Source: an uncultured Gammaproteobacteria bacterium
Lineage (GTDB): Bacteria > Pseudomonadota > Gammaproteobacteria > Pseudomonadales > Pseudohongiellaceae
Assembly: GCA_913048385.1 (NCBI GenBank)
Contig: CAJWVZ010000002.1
Coordinates: 124,001-188,000, forward strand
Direction: 5' to 3'
DNA: 64,000 bases
Part shown: positions 62,931 to 64,000 of the stretch, one piece after another
How positions within the stretch are numbered: the stretch's first letter is position 1
How the letters are laid out: the number at the start of each line of letters is the position of its first letter
Translations under genes and position numbers: made by a program
Notes under the pieces: generated by a model
What the model was told of the DNA's origin: nothing
Seen by the model: the letters and a program-made list of their open reading frames with translations, nothing else
Database searches by the model: none

Positions 62931-63223
62931 AGGTCTTAGCCACTGCTTTTCACAGGGGAAAGTTTTGGCTGTCTTCAATACCCTGAAATTAAAAAGGAGG
63001 TGATCCCATCAATAATCAATCATTTAAGGGAGCCTTTGGTTACTCGCTATAAAAGAGCCTCATTATTCCCCAGCCTAAGCTGTTCGAAAAATGAAATTGC
63101 TTCATAGATCGGGAAACAAAAGAGTTGAATCCTTGAGAAAGAGACAACTTAGCTTCCGAAAACAGTTCTCTGTTCGACGAAACGTTCCGTTAGCGCAATA
63201 TTGCTCCTAACGGAACGTTTTTT
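62931..63223 (+). ncRNA. Candidate small RNA or short-peptide transcript of about 290 nt, unknown family
   Basis: Bounded by the promoter above and a strong intrinsic terminator; no convincing ORF; 5' hairpin AGCCA..CTTTTC-acagg-GGAAAG..TGGCT at 62938-62970; AAGGAGGTGATCC at 62994-63006. Confidence 0.5.
63181..63223 (+). terminator. Intrinsic (Rho-independent) terminator
   Basis: AACGTTCCGTTAG ... CTAACGGAACGTT 13-bp perfect stem followed by TTTTTT. Confidence 0.9.
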
Positions 63224-63279
63224 AAAAAGTTCTACGGATCTTCTACATTTGCATCAAAAAACTCGAAAAATGATTACCC

Positions 63280-64000
63280 ATGCTTGAAGAAAGCTCATTG
63301 AAGGTTTCCATGGAGCTTCTGCGCGCTCGCGCGGAATCTGGCCTCAAAACATTATACGTCGCCGACGCGCTTGCAATGCCTGTGCATTGGTACTATCGCC
63401 CTTACGATATTCAATTACAATTCCCCGACGGTATCACTGATTTCGAAGCCGCTCCCAAATATCATCCCTCTTCAATTATGTCTTTGCATTCAACAAATGG
63501 GGGCGGTCGGCGGTCCAAAGGATCTAATAATGGAAAAGAAATTATTGGCGACGTTATTCTCAAGGGCAAAAGAGACAAGTGGGGCGTACCAAATACTCAC
63601 TATCACCACGGAATGCCTGCGGGCTCAAATACGCTGAATGCTCATTGTGCACGGGCAGTGACCCGCGCCTTAACAACAAACTCAGCAAGGTATTCACAAA
63701 GTGCTTTTTTCGAATCTTATATCTCACTCCTCACTTCCGATCCTCCTGAGCATCCCGACACCTATGCGGAATCCTATCACAGAGCATTTTTCGCAAATCT
63801 CGAGAATGGAGTGCCGCCCAATAAATGCGGTTCAAAAACTCATGATACAGCCTCCATTGGGGGTTTGGTTACACTTGCTCCGATTGTTATTTCTGAGCGG
63901 TTTGCGGGCACAAGCTTAGAAACAACAAAGAAAATATGTATGGAACATCTTTGGCTAACCCATCCTGACAAAGCATTGTCCCAAATTTCTGATGACTACG
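63280..64000 (+). CDS. ADP-ribosylglycohydrolase family protein, 3' truncated by window edge
   Basis: MLEESSLKVSMELLRARAESGLKTLYVADALAMPVHWYYRPYDIQLQFPDG...THYHHGMPAGSNTLNAHCARAV...HDTASIGGLVTLAPIVIS; open reading frame to position 64000, absent from ORF track because no stop in window. Confidence 0.82.
   Translation, partial: MLEESSLKVSMELLRARAESGLKTLYVADALAMPVHWYYRPYDIQLQFPDGITDFEAAPKYHPSSIMSLHSTNGGGRRSKGSNNGKEIIGDVILKGKRDKWGVPNTHYHHGMPAGSNTLNAHCARAVTRALTTNSARYSQSAFFESYISLLTSDPPEHPDTYAESYHRAFFANLENGVPPNKCGSKTHDTASIGGLVTLAPIVISERFAGTSLETTKKICMEHLWLTHPDKALSQISDDY

Noticed and set aside
63091-63210. 39-aa Arg/Lys-rich ORF MKLLHRSGNKRVESLRKRQLSFRKQFSVRRNVPLAQYCS
   Set aside because: Runs into the intrinsic terminator stem and lacks a ribosome-binding site; kept only as a weak alternative for the candidate RNA.
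63371-63919. Two short plus-strand ORFs (63371-63637 and 63701-63919)
   Set aside because: They are out of frame with the ADP-ribosylglycohydrolase reading frame that stays open from 63280 to the window end.

Overview
Chromosomal window from a moderately AT-rich gammaproteobacterium. It is densely packed and mostly housekeeping. Recognisable blocks: haem biosynthesis (hemB; hemC-hemD-hemX-hemY), trxA-rho-ubiD, glutathione synthesis (gshA, gshB), LPS/lipid A export (acyltransferase, GT9, GT2, msbA), an OmpR-type two-component system, a Gld-type ABC system, lptM-lysA-dapF-DUF484, gshB-yqgE-ruvX-yggS-proC-yggT-metX-metW-rdgB-hemW, argA, folA-thyA-lgt, and rppH. The left 9 kb is more accessory: an alkylsulfatase, a sirtuin, a secreted His-rich TPR protein, and a pair that looks like 2-methylfumaryl-CoA isomerase (Mct) plus methylsuccinyl-CoA dehydrogenase-like (Mcd). 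I found no CRISPR array, tRNA, rRNA, IS element or prophage. The most interesting unexplained piece is about 62896-63223. It is a promoter-to-terminator unit with no convincing ORF, a 5' hairpin, and a 13-nt perfect complement of the conserved 16S rRNA 3' tail (AAGGAGGTGATCC), so it is a candidate novel small RNA or small-peptide gene. All product calls come from reading the translated sequence; no database search was run.
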